Positions 1-9,306 of a stretch of DNA of 64,000 bases are shown here, one piece after another. How positions within the stretch are numbered: position 1 is the first letter of the stretch; every line of letters starts with the position of its first letter. Both the position numbers and the translations under genes were made by a program. Origin of the DNA: CAIXZV01 sp963697365 (GTDB lineage: Bacteria; Chloroflexota; Limnocylindria; Limnocylindrales; CSP1-4); assembly GCA_963697365.1 (NCBI GenBank), contig CAVONT010000013.1, positions 56,320-120,319 of the forward strand, read 5' to 3'. The notes under the pieces are model-generated. The model had not been told where the DNA came from and made no database searches. It saw only the letters and a program-made list of their open reading frames with translations.

Positions 1-27
1 GGCGGCCCCGGCGTGGCGGTCGCGTGA
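1..27 (+). CDS. C-terminal tail of an upstream gene (partial)
   Basis: The first eight codons read GGPGVAVA and end in TGA at 25-27. The stop overlaps a GTG at 24 that can start the next permease gene, the usual coupling of two permeases in one ABC operon. The tail is too short to identify, and a first permease of the same BMP-type transporter is the natural guess from context. Confidence 0.3.
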   Translation, partial: GGPGVAVA

Positions 28-1284
28 CGGCCCGGCTGGCCGCCCTGCGCGGCGCGCCGGGTCGCGGGCCTGTCGCACGGTCGTCTGGCTGCGAGCTGCT
101 GCTCGCGTTCGCCGCGCTGTCGCGTGCATCACGGACCTCGCGGACGCGCCGGACCTCCTGTCCGAGGGCTCGACGGGCGCCTCGCTCCGCTTCACGGCGC
201 CGATCCTGCTCGCCGGCATCGGCGCGCTCTGGGCGGAGCGGTCGGGCGTGGTCAACATCGGCCTCGAGGGGGCGATGATCACGGGCACCTGGTTCGGGGC
301 GTGGGCCGGCATCACGTTCGGGCCCGAGGCCGGCGTGGCCGTCGGGCTGCCTGTCGGGCGCCGTGTTCGGGCTCGTCCTGGCGGTGCTGACGGTCGGGTT
401 CGGGGTGGACCAGGCGGTCGCGGGCCTCGCGCTCAACCTGCTCGCGGCGGGCGTGACGCGGTTCCTCTCGGCGCTCGCCTTCGACGGGGTCGGCACGGGC
501 ACGATCACCCAGTCGCCGCAGGTGCCGGCGCTGCCCGTGGTGTCGCTGCCGGGCGCCGAGGCGCTGCTGGAGCCGGTGCGGACGCGCGGCGTCCCGGTCG
601 TGTCCGACGCGGCCGAGCGTGCTCCTCGGGCCTGACCACGGACGTCTCGGTGCTCACGATCCTCGCCTTCGCGACCGTCCCGGTCACGGCCTGGATCGTG
701 CTGTGCCGGACGCGGCTGGGCCTGCGGATCCGGTTCGCGGGCGAGGCGCCCGACTGCCGAGGACGCGCTGGGCGTCAACCCGAACCGCTACCGTTACCTC
801 GCGCTCGCGGTGAGCGGGCGCGCTCGGCGCGCTCGGCGGGCGTGTACCTCGTGATGGTCGCGTCGAGCATCTACACGCGAGGGCCAGACCGGCCGGCCGC
901 GGGTTCATCGGCATGGCCACGGTCATCTTCGGCAACTGGCAGGCGCGTGCCCACGGCCATCGGGGCGTACCTGTTCGGCTTCACGGACGCGCTCCGGACG
1001 CGCCAGGAGTCCACGATCGACGCGCTGCTGGTCGCCGGCGGTCTGCTGCTGCTCGGCCTCGCGCTCGTCCGGCTCCGGCGACGCCGCGACGGCGACCGGG
1101 GCGGTCTATGCCGGGCTCGCCGCCGCGTGCATCGGCTGGTTCACGCGTCGTGGGCGTCGTGCCCCCGGAGTTCGTGGCCTTCGCGCCCCAGGTCACGACG
1201 CTCGTGGTGCTCGCGCTGGCCAGCCAGAACCTGCGGCCGCCGGCCGCCATCGGGCTCCCGTACCGGCGCGGCGAGCAGGCCTGA
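24..1284 (+). pseudogene. BMP-type nucleoside/simple-sugar ABC transporter permease, frameshifted
   Basis: Pieces in all three forward frames join into one permease of the branched-chain/ribose type, YufQ-like. From about 245 it reads GVVNIGLEGAMITG, the hallmark of this family. Further segments follow: VFGLVLAVLTVGFGVDQAVA (362 on), TDVSVLTILAFATVP (about 640), EDALGVNPNRYRYLAL (about 759), GFIGMATVIFGNW (about 902), IGAYLFGFTDALRTR (about 960), and a last hydrophobic stretch ending at 1284. At least seven frame changes are needed, most explained by one or two extra bases. It would form the channel for nucleosides or sugars taken up with a BMP lipoprotein. The density of breaks fits poor consensus or true decay, and I cannot separate them. 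Confidence 0.7.
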
Positions 1285-1344
1285 CGGGGCGTGACGGCTG
1301 GTCCTGAACGACCGCCCCGTCCTCGCACCTGTCCTCGTCCCCAC

Positions 1345-1505
1345 CGGTGCGCGCCCAGCGCGCCAACGGGAGCGTGACCCATCATTCCTGCCCCTCCAGC
1401 GCGCAGGTCCGGGCCTCCCGGGCCGGAAGGCTGCGGTTTCCGCACGCCCGGCGCGCAGGAATTGCAGGGCACCCGCCGGTACGCACGGTGGGCGCGCATC
1501 GGGGC
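1345..1505. repeat. MITE-like intergenic repeat, family E copy 1
   Basis: This 161-base stretch resembles 12079-12238 in length and layout. Shared blocks include GCCAACGG near the left end, ATTCCTGCC in the first half, and CAGGAAT then GGCACCCGCCGGT near the right end. The ends form imperfect inverted repeats: TGCGCGCCCA on the left and TGGGCGCGCA on the right. No gene is visible. The structure suggests a small non-autonomous element, though no target-site duplication is obvious. Confidence 0.5.
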
Positions 1506-1510
1506 GCCAT

Positions 1511-1568
1511 AGCCGGCAGCCCGCAGCCGGCAGCGCCGACAGCCGGCAGCCCGTAGCCGGCAGCCCGT
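1511..1568. repeat. Short tandem repeat, four units of AGCCGGCAGC
   Basis: Four head-to-tail units start at 1511, 1525, 1541 and 1555, each beginning AGCCGGCAGC, with unit lengths of 14, 16, 14 and 14 bases. They sit between the broken permease and the PH/SHOCT gene. No coding role is visible, and slipped-strand variation is possible. Confidence 0.7.
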
Positions 1569-1695
1569 AGCGGCTTCCAGGCGGCAGCGGATGGTGCGCG
1601 ACGGCTGCGTCGCCGCGTGGTCGACGGGGCTTCCCGCGACGTGCGCCATCCGGCAGACTTGCATGACGCGATGCGCACCTGAGGGAGAGCCACCG

Positions 1696-2422
1696 ATGTC
1701 CTACGTCCAAGAGAACCTGCTGGCCAACGAGAAGGTCCTGCTCGAGGCCCGCAAGCACTGGATCGCCCCCGTGCGTGACTCCTGGATCCCTGCCCTCATG
1801 ATCCTGGGCGGCCTGCTCCTCTGGTACTGGAACCCCACGAGCACCGGCGACGGCATCATCGCCGGGGCGGTCGACCTGTTCTCCACGCTCGTCGCGATCC
1901 TGCGCTGGGTGCTCCTCATCGGCGGCATCGCCGGCATCGTCTACAACATCGTGGTGTGGCGGACGGCGGAGTTCGCCGTCACGAACCTGCGCGTGCTCCG
2001 CTCCGAGGGCGTTCGTCCAGAAGCGCACCTCCGAGACGCTGCTGAGCGCGGTGTCGGACGTGAAGCTCAGTGTCGGCGTGATCGGCGGGCGGTTGGGCTA
2101 CGGCGACGTGAAGATCTTCACCCAGTCGGGCGACGCGGGGGCCGACGAGTTCACGAGCATCACGCACCCGTCCGAGTTCCGCAGCACGATGATGGGCGTC
2201 AAGGTCGAGGAGCAGATGGCGAGGCAGGCTCCGGCCCAGGCGGCCGCACCCGCCCCGGCCGCGGCGCCGATCGCACCGGCGCCGGCCCCGGCGCCGACGC
2301 TCGGCGAGCAGGTGGACGACCAGGCCGACCGCCTCGTCAAGCTCGCGGAGCTCCGCGACCAGGGTGTGATCACGCCCGAGGAGTTCGAGGCGAAGAAGGC
2401 GGAGATCCTTTCCCGGATCTGA
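1696..2422 (+). pseudogene. PH-domain membrane protein with C-terminal SHOCT domain, one frameshift
   Basis: The ATG at 1696 follows a GGGAGAG ribosome site. The N-terminal half holds two hydrophobic segments (LMILGGLLLWYW and ILRWVLLIGGIAGIVYNIVVW), then the bacterial PH (bPH_2) start AEFAVTNLRVLRSEG. One extra base near 2011 shifts the frame. The continuation FVQKRTSETLLSAVSDVKLS completes the PH fold, followed by an Ala/Pro-rich linker and a SHOCT helix pair (LVKLAELRDQGVITPEEFEA) at the C terminus. The protein should sit in the membrane with cytoplasmic PH and SHOCT parts, and its function is unknown. The clean join of frames makes a sequencing insertion likely. Confidence 0.75.
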
Positions 2423-2468
2423 TCAGGATCCGGCTGGGTCTCGGGGCCGGAACCTGCTGCCGGCGCAT

Positions 2469-2585
2469 GTGAGTCACCTGCGCATCACTTCCAGTCTCTC
2501 CCCGCACGATCGGGCGACGAAGGTCGGCTTTCGCGGAGCGGTCACGCACGCCCTGTGGCAGATTGAGTCGCTGGCGCATCAACCG
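2469..2585. repeat. 117-bp intergenic repeat, family A copy 1
   Basis: This stretch aligns without gaps to 39090-39206. Shared blocks are GTGAGTC, GCGCATCA, CCCCGCACGA, CGAAGGTCG, GCGGTCACGC and TTGAGTCGCTGGCGC. Each copy starts and ends with similar direct-repeat sequence (TGAGTC plus GCGCATCA). It lies between the SHOCT gene and the LLM oxidoreductase. A short reading frame crosses both copies, but I treat it as non-coding. Confidence 0.6.
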
Positions 2586-2643
2586 CGCACGGGACTGGGC
2601 GATGGCCCGGTGCCCTCGTTCCTTGGGGGCGTAGGATGCGCCG

Positions 2644-3600
2644 ATGAAGATCGGCATCGTCCTGCCCCAGGGCAGCTCCGACGGACCGGGCGCGATCGCC
2701 TGGACCCGCATCCGCGACCTCGCCCGCCACGCGGAGGCAGCCGGGCTCGACAGCCTGTGGGCCTACGACCACCTGGTCTTCCGCATCCCTGATGCCCATG
2801 GGGTCATCGAGGAGGACGGGATCCACGAGGCCTGGACGATCCTGACGGCGGTGGCCGCGAGCACCGAATGCATCGGTCTCGGGACCATCGTGCTGGGCAC
2901 GGGCTTCCGCCCGCCGGCGCTCACCGCCAAGATGGCGGCCACGCTGGACGAGGTCGCCGGCGGCCGGCTGACGCTGGGCCTCGGCACGGGCTGGCACGAG
3001 CCCGAGTACCGCGCGTTCGGCTATCCCTTCGACCATCTCGCGAGCCGGTTCGAGGAGTCGCTCCGGATCATCGTGCCGCTGCTGCGCGGCGAGCGCGTGA
3101 CCGTCACGGGGACCTATCACCAGGTCGACGACGCCGTGCTGATTCCGCCGCCCCGCCGGCCCGGTGACCCCACCGGCACCTCCGGCACATCGAGCACCTC
3201 CGGCACGGGCGCCATGCCGATCCTCGTCGCCGCCAAGGGCGAGCGCGTCCTGCGCCTGACGGCCCGCTGGGCCGACGCCTGGAACACGGCCTGGTTCGCC
3301 AATCCCGACGAACGGTTCGCCCAGCGCCGGGCCGACCTCCGCACCGCCTGCGATGCCGAGGGCCGCGACCCCGCGACGCTCGAGGTCACCGTGGGCATCA
3401 GCGTGGACACCGACGCCACGGCGCGCGCGTCAGACGGGCCCCCGGCACTCCCCGGCCGCGACCGCGGCGAGGTCGCACGCGCCTTCGACCGGTGGCGCGA
3501 CGAGGGCGTCGGACACCTCCAGGTCAGCCTCAAGGCGGTGGACGAACGGGCCCTCGACGACCTCGCGGCTGCCCGCCGCCTGCACCTCGGGGAGGGCTGA
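2644..3600 (+). CDS. LLM-class F420-dependent oxidoreductase
   Basis: This 318-aa protein has the bacterial-luciferase TIM-barrel signature. It begins MKIGIVLPQ, has ALTAKMAATLDEVAGGRLTL and LGLGTGWHEPEYRAFG around residues 98-127, and PILVAAKGERVLRLTARWAD about residue 195. These match F420- or FMN-dependent LLM monooxygenases and reductases that act on unknown small molecules. A Thr/Ser/Gly-rich insert (about residues 178-190) precedes the PILVAA strand. The methyltransferase gene starts four bases after its stop, so the two are probably co-transcribed. Cofactor choice (F420 over FMN) is inferred from family feel rather than a decisive residue. Confidence 0.85.
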   Translation: MKIGIVLPQGSSDGPGAIAWTRIRDLARHAEAAGLDSLWAYDHLVFRIPDAHGVIEEDGIHEAWTILTAVAASTECIGLGTIVLGTGFRPPALTAKMAATLDEVAGGRLTLGLGTGWHEPEYRAFGYPFDHLASRFEESLRIIVPLLRGERVTVTGTYHQVDDAVLIPPPRRPGDPTGTSGTSSTSGTGAMPILVAAKGERVLRLTARWADAWNTAWFANPDERFAQRRADLRTACDAEGRDPATLEVTVGISVDTDATARASDGPPALPGRDRGEVARAFDRWRDEGVGHLQVSLKAVDERALDDLAAARRLHLGEG

Positions 3601-3603
3601 TCC

Positions 3604-4434
3604 ATGAGCACGAGTACGAGCATGACCCCGGATCCGGACGAGCTCCCGGTCACGAGCCCGGACGAGCTTCCCGAGCACGTCGCGGCCAACCGCGAGGCAT
3701 GGGACCGCTACGCACCCGAGTACGTCGCCGCGGGCGAGCGCGCGTGGGCGTGCATGCCCGGCCAGGAGACCTGGGGCATCTTCGGGTTCCCGGAGTCGCA
3801 GGTGGGGATGCTGCCCGACGACCTCGCCGGGCTCGACGTCATCGAGCTGGGCTGCGGCACCGCGTACGTGTCGGCCTGGCTCGCCCGGCGCGGCGCCCGG
3901 TCGGTGGGCATCGACAACTCGCCCAAGCAGCTCGAGACCGCCGCCCGGCTCCAGCGCGAGCACGGCATCGACTTCCCGCTGCTGCTCGGGCAACGCCGAG
4001 CGGGTCCCCTACCCCGACGCCTCCTTCGACTTCGCGATCAGCGAGTACGGCGCCGTCCTGTGGGCCGACCCGTACGCGTGGGTCCCCGAGGCCGCCCGCC
4101 TCCTCCGTCCCGGCGGCCGCCTCCACGTGCTCACCAACGGGCTGCTCACCCAGCTGACCGCTCCGCCGGACGCCGAAGCACCCGTGGGCGATCAGCTCCT
4201 GCGTCCGCAGTTCGGGATGCACCGCGTGCAGTGGGAGGGCGAGACCTCCGTACGAGTTCCACCTGGCCCACGGCGAGTGGATCCGGCTGTTCCGCGAGAG
4301 TGGCTTCGAGATCGAGGAGCTGCTGGAGCCGCAGGTGCCCGAGGACGCGCACCTCGACGTACGCGTACGTCCCCGTCGCGTGGGCCCGCCAGTGGCCGGC
4401 CGAGGAGATCTGGAAGGTCCGCAAGCGACGGTAG
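3604..4434 (+). pseudogene. Class I SAM-dependent methyltransferase, three frameshifts
   Basis: The first 130 residues run in one frame from ATG 3604, with the SAM-binding motif I VIELGCGTAY at residues 79-88 and a following acidic site in VGIDNS. Extra bases near 3990, 4248 and 4360 break the frame. Removing one base at each gives NAERVPYPDASFDFAISEYG, RLLRPGGRLHVLTNG (the typical post-IV strand), ESGFEIEELLEPQ, and a C terminus ending PVAWARQWPAEEIWKVRKR. That is a full ubiE/class I methyltransferase of about 275 aa. Substrate unknown. Three clean single-base insertions in a conserved gene point to sequence error. Confidence 0.8.
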
Positions 4435-4562
4435 GCCCGTGGCGCACGGCCGGTCAAGGGCAAGCAGGACCGCCACCCACCATCGTGCCGTTCGGCCCTG
4501 CGGAGCGACCCGCGGACAAGGCACCATGGCCGCCGGGGAAGAGCACTCTACTGGAGGACCTC

Positions 4563-5645
<1,083 letters not shown>

Positions 5646-5649
5646 CGCC

Positions 5650-6849
5650 GTGGGTGCGTCGCTGCGGGTCGCGCTCCTCGTCGCCGCGAAGGACCTGCGC
5701 CAGCGGGTCCGGGACCGGACGGCACTCCTCGTCGCCGTGGTGGCGCCGCTGGGCCTCGCGTTCATCTTCAGCCAGCTGCTGGGCGGCGCCGTGGCCTTCC
5801 ACGCGACGTACGTGGTCGCGGACGTTGACGGTGGCGAGCTGGGCCGTGTGCTCCGGGAGGACGTGATCGGCTCGCTGGCCGAGGCCGGGGTGGCCGACAT
5901 CACGGTCGTGGCCACCGAGGCCGATGCCCGAGCGGCCGTCGAGGGCGGGACGGCCGACGCCGCCTTCATCATCCCGGCGGGCCTCACCATGGCGATCGAG
6001 GCGGGCCAGGCCTCGGCGGTCGAGGTGGTGGGCGCTCGCGACGAGGGCCTGGCCACCGAGGTCGCCCGGTCCGTCGCGCAGCGCTTCGCCGATGCGGTGG
6101 GCGCGGTGCAGCTCTCGATGGCGACGGTGGGCCAGCTCGACGCACCCCTGGCGCCGACGCCCGAGCGCATGGCCCAGGTGGCAGCGGCCGCACGAGCCGC
6201 CGTCGACCCTGTCGTCCTGGTGAACCTCGAGGCCGATCTCCGCCAGCTGTCGCTGCCCTCCTACTTCGCCGCGTCGATGGCCATCCTGTTCCTGTTCTTC
6301 TCGGCCCAGGTGGGGTTCGTGAGCCTGTTCGAGGAGCGGCGCAACGGGACGCTGGCCCGCATGCTCGCCGGGCCGATCGCGCCGACGTCGGTGCTCCTGG
6401 GCAAGGCGCTCGGATCCTTCGTGCTCACGCTCGTGTCGCTGGTGATCCTGATCGTCGCGACGACGCTCGCGATCAAGGCCGACTGGGGCCCGGTGCCCGG
6501 CGTGGCGCTGATGGTCCTGGCGGTGATCGTGGCCGCCATCGGGATCACGGCGCTCGTCACCTCGTTCACGCGAACGGCGGAGGCGGCCGGTGCCGTCAAC
6601 TCGGCCGTGGCGATCACCCTGGGCGTGCTGGGCGGGACCTTCTCGCCCACGGCGCAGGCGCCCGAGGTGATGGAGACGCTCGCGCTCCTGACGCCGCACG
6701 GCTGGTTCCTGCGCGGCCTCGCCGACATGCACGGGGCGTCCCCGTCGTGGACGGCCGCGCTGCCCGCGGTGGGGGTGCTCCTGGCCATCGGCCTCGTCAC
6801 GGGCGCGATCGGGTTCGCACGCGCGCGCCGCCTCGTGATGGCCCGATGA
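5650..6849 (+). CDS. ABC-2 type exporter permease
   Basis: The GTG start lies five bases after the ATPase stop. The 399-aa protein has one N-terminal membrane segment (TALLVAVVAPLGLAFIFSQL), a large extracytoplasmic domain of about 200 residues, then a group of about five membrane segments near the C terminus. That last group includes MAILFLFFSAQVGF and the ABC-2 coupling element FEERRNGTLARMLAGPI. This is the YhfI/NatB-like ABC-2 layout. It probably pairs with the next gene as a heterodimeric channel driven by the 4563 ATPase. Confidence 0.9.
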   Translation: MGASLRVALLVAAKDLRQRVRDRTALLVAVVAPLGLAFIFSQLLGGAVAFHATYVVADVDGGELGRVLREDVIGSLAEAGVADITVVATEADARAAVEGGTADAAFIIPAGLTMAIEAGQASAVEVVGARDEGLATEVARSVAQRFADAVGAVQLSMATVGQLDAPLAPTPERMAQVAAAARAAVDPVVLVNLEADLRQLSLPSYFAASMAILFLFFSAQVGFVSLFEERRNGTLARMLAGPIAPTSVLLGKALGSFVLTLVSLVILIVATTLAIKADWGPVPGVALMVLAVIVAAIGITALVTSFTRTAEAAGAVNSAVAITLGVLGGTFSPTAQAPEVMETLALLTPHGWFLRGLADMHGASPSWTAALPAVGVLLAIGLVTGAIGFARARRLVMAR

Positions 6850-6874
6850 GCGGCATCGGCGCGGCGGTGACCCG

Positions 6875-8052
6875 ATGAGCGGCATCGGCAAGGCCCTGGA
6901 CCTCGCGCGGATCAACCTCCTCCGCCAGGTCCGCGACCGCTCCGACCTGTTCTTCGTGTTCGTCCTGCCCACGATCGTGATCATCGCGCTGGGCCTGCAG
7001 TTCGGAGGCAGCTCACGGGCACGCCTGGGCGTCGTCGTGCGAGCCCGGCGACATCGCCGCCGCCCAGCTCGTCGAGGCGCTCGCCGAGGACGGCATGCGC
7101 TTCGAGCTGCGCGAGTTCCCCGACGAGGCCACGCTGATCGGCGAGGTCGAGCGGGGGCGGCTCGAGGCGGGACTCATCGTGCCCGCCGGGTTCACAGGGG
7201 CGCTCGCGGGCAGACGAGCCTGTCGAGGTGACGTACGTCGGGACCAACGACAGCCTGGCGCTCGGGCTGCGGGCGCCGGTCGAGGCGGCGGTGGCCCGGC
7301 TGGCGGCCGCGACGACGGCCGCGCGCGTGGCGGTCTCGCTGGACGCCGGGACCTGGGACGAGGCGCAGGCGGCGGCCGGGGCCAGCCAGGGATCCGTGCC
7401 GGGCGTCGAGGTGAAGGTGGTCGTGGTCGGCGAGCCCGGGATGTTCGCGGGCTTCAGCCAGTTCACGTTCGGCGCGTCGACGCAGCTGATCATGTTCACG
7501 TTCCTGACGTCGTTGACCGCCGCGGGGCGCCTCGTGTACACGCGCCAGCTGGGCGTGTCACGGCGCATGCTGTCCACGCCGACCACGCCCTGGACGATCG
7601 TCACCGGCGAGGCGCTCGGGCGGTTCGGCGTGGCCATGCTGCAGGCGGGCTACATCGTGGTGGTCACCGCCGTCGTGTTCGGCGTGTCGTGGGGCAACCC
7701 GGTGACCGCGGGCGTCCTGATCGTCCTGTTCGGCGTGGTCGCGGCGGGCGCGGCGATGCTCGTCGGGTCGTCGTCGAGGAACCCGGACCAGGCGGCGTCG
7801 ATGGGCGTGTTCCTGGGCCTGGCGCTCGGCGCGCTCGGCGGCTGCATGATCCCGCTGCAGGTCATGCCGCCGGTCATGCAGTCCGTCGCCCGGCTCATCC
7901 CGCACTCGTGGGCGCTGCTCGGCCTCCAGGACACGATCAAGACAGGTGGTGGTCTTGAGACGGTGCTGCCCAACGTGGCGGTGCTGGCCGTCTACGGCGC
8001 GGTCCTGATGGGCTTCGCCTCCTGGCGGTTCCGGAAGGCGATCGCCGGCTGA
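6875..8052 (+). pseudogene. ABC-2 type exporter permease, two frameshifts
   Basis: ATG 6875 opens MSGIGKALDLARINLLRQVR, followed by the first membrane segment LFFVFVLPTIVIIALGLQF. One extra base near 7035 and another near 7210 break the frame. After removing them, the external domain (LVEALAEDGMRFELREFPDE) and the C-terminal membrane block join. That block contains QLIMFTFLTSLTAAGRLVYT and the coupling element QLGVSRRMLSTPTTPW, then three or four further segments. The order and length match the 5650 permease, its presumed partner. A near-identical start (ATGAGCGGCATCGGC) occurs at 6846 across the previous stop, so a short local duplication may have made this start. Confidence 0.85.
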
Positions 8053-8080
8053 CATCCCCGGGCCACGTGGACCCAAGGGC

Positions 8081-8104
8081 ATGTATCAAGGTCACTTGAT
8101 ACAT
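8081..8104. promoter_or_regulatory. Dyad 1 upstream of iron transporter, candidate metalloregulator site
   Basis: Perfect 10-base arms ATGTATCAAG (8081-8090) and CTTGATACAT (8095-8104) flank a GTCA spacer. The dyad lies about 80 bases upstream of the iron-binding lipoprotein start. Size and position fit an operator for a DtxR/IdeR/MntR- or Fur-type repressor. The regulator is inferred, since the sequence does not match a textbook iron box. Confidence 0.55.
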
Positions 8105-8114
8105 GTACACAGGT

Positions 8115-8139
8115 CACCTTGTCTCATTGAGGCAAGGTG
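8115..8139. promoter_or_regulatory. Dyad 2 upstream of iron transporter
   Basis: Arms CACCTTG (8115-8121) and CAAGGTG (8133-8139) enclose a smaller dyad, CTC at 8123-8125 and GAG at 8129-8131, so symmetry runs over 25 bases centred at 8127. It shares the CAAGGT core with dyad 1. Two such sites in front of an iron operon suggest cooperative repressor binding over the promoter. Confidence 0.5.
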
Positions 8140-8181
8140 CGTTAGCATCCTGGTGTCAAGCCGTCCCGCCTGAGGTCCCCC

Positions 8182-9294
8182 GTGCGCCCAGCGTCCCGCC
8201 GCTCCCTCCATGCCCCCACGCTCGCGCTCGCCCTCGCCGCCACGGTGCTCGCCGTGGCCGCGTGCGGTTCCGGAGGCGCCACGCCCGCGTCGTCGAGCGG
8301 CACCCAGCCGTCGGCGGAGACGGCACCATCGGCCGGGGCCGGCGCTGGCACCAGCCCCGGCCCCGGTGGCCGGCTCGTGGTCTACAGCGGCCGCAGCGAG
8401 GAGCTGGTCGGGCCGCTGCTCGAGGACTTCGAGGCATCCACCGGGATCGACACCGAGGTCCGGTACGCCGGCACCTCGGAGCTGGCGGCCACCATTCTCG
8501 AGGAGGGCGACAACAGCCCGGCCGACGTCTTCTTCTCCCAGGACGGCGGCGCCCTCGGGGCGCTTGCAGCGGAAGGCCGCCTGGCCACGCTGCCCGATGA
8601 CGTGCTCGGGTCGGTGGACGATCGCTTCCGGGCGGCGGACGGCTCGTGGGTCGGCGTGTCCGGGCGCGCCCGCGTGCTGGCGTACGACACGCGCGACGTC
8701 GCCGTGGGAGATCTCCCTGCATCTGTGCTCGACCTCGCCGACCCCGCCTGGAAGGGCCGCATCGGCTGGGTGCCCACGAACGCGAGCTTCCAGACGTTCG
8801 TGACCGCGCTCCGCGAGACCCAGGGCGACGACAAGACCCTCCAGTGGCTCAAGGACGTCCAGGCGAACGAGCCCAAGGTCTATGACGGCAACGCCGCCGC
8901 CCTCCAGGCCGTTGCTGCGGGCGAGGTGGACGTCGCGCTCGTGAACCACTACTACCTGCTCCAGGCGGAGGCTGAGGCCGGCGCCGAGCTACCGGTCGAG
9001 AACCACTTCTTCCCGGGCGGCGATCCGGGGGCCCTCGTGAACGTCGCGGGCATCGGCATCCTCGAGGGTGCGGAGAACGCGGCGGCAGCCGACGCCCTTG
9101 TCCGGTTCCTCCTCGCCGACGAGGCCCAGGCGTACTTCGCTGAGGAGACCTACGAGTACCCGCTCGCATCGGGCGCCACGCCCGACCCCCAGCTGCCCAG
9201 CCTCGACAGCGTCCAGTCCCCCGACCTCGACTTGTCCGACCTTGCCGATCTCGAAGGCACCCTGCGCCTGCTCCAGGAGGCAGGCGTCCTCTAG
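8182..9294 (+). CDS. fbpA: Iron(III) ABC transporter substrate-binding lipoprotein
   Basis: GTG 8182 starts a 370-aa protein with a Sec lipoprotein signal: an Arg-rich n-region, hydrophobic TLALALAATVLAVAA, then Cys in a lipobox LAVAAC. Mature sequence starts after a Ser/Thr/Gly/Pro linker with RLVVYSGRSEELVGPLLEDF, the FbpA/FutA class 1 opening. Further motifs are DVFFSQDGGALGAL and YKL-like segments, including NHYYLLQAEAE, whose paired tyrosines match the Fe-binding tyrosines of FbpA. The C terminus carries the family's FPGGDPGALVNVAGIGIL. It should capture ferric iron outside the membrane and deliver it to the next two gene products. Two dyads upstream suggest metal control. Confidence 0.9.
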   Translation: MRPASRRSLHAPTLALALAATVLAVAACGSGGATPASSSGTQPSAETAPSAGAGAGTSPGPGGRLVVYSGRSEELVGPLLEDFEASTGIDTEVRYAGTSELAATILEEGDNSPADVFFSQDGGALGALAAEGRLATLPDDVLGSVDDRFRAADGSWVGVSGRARVLAYDTRDVAVGDLPASVLDLADPAWKGRIGWVPTNASFQTFVTALRETQGDDKTLQWLKDVQANEPKVYDGNAAALQAVAAGEVDVALVNHYYLLQAEAEAGAELPVENHFFPGGDPGALVNVAGIGILEGAENAAAADALVRFLLADEAQAYFAEETYEYPLASGATPDPQLPSLDSVQSPDLDLSDLADLEGTLRLLQEAGVL

Positions 9295-9306
9295 GATCTC
9301 CACGCC

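Noticed and set aside
2469..2792. Short frame across family A repeat similar to one at 39090
   Set aside because: The likeness follows from the nucleotide repeat. No ribosome site is visible, and the frame runs into the LLM gene.
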